Shown here: positions 6,604 through 6,826 of the stretch, one piece after another
Layout of the letters: every line of letters starts with the position of its first letter
How positions within the stretch are numbered: the stretch's first letter is position 1
From: Bacillota bacterium
GTDB lineage: Bacteria; Bacillota; Clostridia; Acetivibrionales; DTU013
NCBI GenBank assembly: GCA_023409615.1
Contig: JAEYRF010000185.1
Span: forward strand, 1-6,826
Length of the DNA stretch: 6,826 nt
Direction of reading: 5' to 3'
Translations under genes and position numbers: made by a program
The notes under the pieces: generated by a model
The model's database searches: none
Told to the model about the DNA's origin: nothing
What the model saw: the letters and a program-made list of their open reading frames with translations, nothing else

Positions 6604-6627
6604 TATAGTCCCTCTCCAAGGACTGTA
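6604..6627 (+). other. Hairpin upstream of the right-edge promoter
   Basis: TATAGTCC (6604-6611) pairs with GGACTGTA (6620-6627), 8 bp with one G-U pair and an 8-nt loop. A TATAAT box follows almost at once. It could be an old terminator end or simply chance, because no U-tract directly follows the stem. Confidence 0.3.
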
Positions 6628-6636
6628 TGCTATAAT
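6628..6636 (+). promoter_or_regulatory. Extended -10 promoter candidate pointing to the right edge
   Basis: TGCTATAAT is an exact extended -10 element (TGnTATAAT). No convincing -35 box stands 16-18 bp upstream, as is common for this promoter class. A start near 6643 would give a leader of about 180 nt before the ATG at the window edge. Confidence 0.45.
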
Positions 6637-6669
6637 TTTCACAGACGCTGTGGATTAGTCCAATCATCC

Positions 6670-6684
6670 TAACGCTCGACGTTT
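6670..6684 (+). repeat. Dyad repeat, copy 1
   Basis: TAACGCTCGACGTTT. It matches the copy at 6734-6748 in 13 of 15 positions and is itself a dyad, AACG-N5-CGTT. It may be a protein-binding site or part of an RNA fold. Confidence 0.45.
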
Positions 6685-6733
6685 TAAGAAAGGCAATACC
6701 CACAGCCGTTTGTTTAATTGGTAATTAGTTGGA

Positions 6734-6748
6734 TAACGCATGACGTTT
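6734..6748 (+). repeat. Dyad repeat, copy 2
   Basis: TAACGCATGACGTTT, 64 bp from copy 1 in the same orientation, close to six helical turns. Both differences from copy 1 lie in the centre of the dyad, so the half-sites are exactly conserved. Confidence 0.45.
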
Positions 6749-6812
6749 CATTTAGCACGAGGTTACATTCGACAAACCGGTCTGTGGAATAAAACAGTGT
6801 CAAATATAACAC

Positions 6813-6826
6813 AAGGAGTAAATGCT
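6813..6826 (+). promoter_or_regulatory. Ribosome site and possible start codon at the right edge
   Basis: AAGGAG (6813-6818) is followed by TAA and ATG at 6822-6824. The 3-nt spacing is short, so either this ATG or one just beyond the window may be the start of a plus-strand gene. Only two bases of coding sequence follow, so nothing can be said about the product. Confidence 0.35.

Larger units (their letters stand above)
6640..6821 (+). promoter_or_regulatory. Gene-free structured leader candidate
   Basis: No frame on either strand gives a believable protein here. GCTGTGG (6647-6653) can pair with CCACAGC (6700-6706). The same bases, extended to CCACAGCCGTTTG (6700-6712), can instead pair with CAAACCGGTCTGTGG (6773-6787), with two bulged bases. 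The two helices exclude each other, as in attenuators and riboswitches. GTGT (6797-6800) and ACAC (6809-6812) form a weak stem right before the ribosome site. I recognise no known riboswitch core. A cis-acting RNA is a hypothesis. Confidence 0.35.

Noticed and set aside
6667..6734. Integron attC-like site, suggested by TAACGC repeats and GTTGGAT at 6728-6734
   Set aside because: The matching RYYYAAC-type box is imperfect (an extra T in ATCCTAAC), the inner L boxes do not pair, and no integrase or cassette-like frame is present. The repeats are direct rather than paired ends.
6640..6821. Known riboswitch (c-di-GMP, SAM, TPP, cobalamin or ZTP) or a tRNA-like element
   Set aside because: CAAACC and a T-arm-like GGTT...AACC occur, but the other conserved blocks of these classes are missing by eye. 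A covariance-model search would be decisive.

Overview
The window looks like chromosomal DNA of a motile, fibre-degrading low-GC Firmicute. A Lachnospiraceae-type gut or rumen Clostridium relative is my inference, not a match. The grounds are sigma-A type -35/-10 boxes, strong AGGAGG-type ribosome sites, moderate GC, a GH43 xylosidase-type enzyme, a ROK-family regulator, and a carboxyspermidine-route polyamine gene pair.

Left part (about 1-3010, all minus strand): a ROK repressor gene (1842-2966), then a sugar-catabolic operon. The operon has a well-formed promoter (-35 at 1675-1680, -10 at 1652-1657) and a perfect 12+3+12 bp palindrome just downstream of the expected start of transcription. 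It encodes a zinc-dependent sorbitol/xylitol-type dehydrogenase (546-1580) and, 38 bp later, the first 169 codons of a GH43 beta-xylosidase-like protein that runs off the left edge. The likely logic is that a glycosidase frees a pentose, a polyol dehydrogenase handles it, and the ROK protein represses both until a sugar ligand appears. A long imperfect inverted repeat (1751-1845) separates the ROK gene end from the operon promoter.

Middle part (about 3120-5556, plus strand): a divergent promoter drives two abutting genes, carboxy(nor)spermidine dehydrogenase and carboxy(nor)spermidine decarboxylase. Together they make spermidine (or norspermidine) from a diamine plus aspartate semialdehyde without S-adenosylmethionine.

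Right part (5593-6826): a minus-strand chemoreceptor signalling domain that has lost its sensor, membrane segments and most of its HAMP domain. In-frame HAMP codons run straight back into a stop at 6586-6588, so it looks like a 5'-truncated remnant. The last ~240 bp hold no gene. They do contain a plus-strand extended -10 box, two copies of an AACG-N5-CGTT dyad 64 bp apart, mutually exclusive inverted repeats, and a ribosome-site/ATG at the extreme right edge. I read this as the possible long structured leader of a gene that starts at or beyond the window end. It is the least explained stretch. The rest consists of recognisable families.
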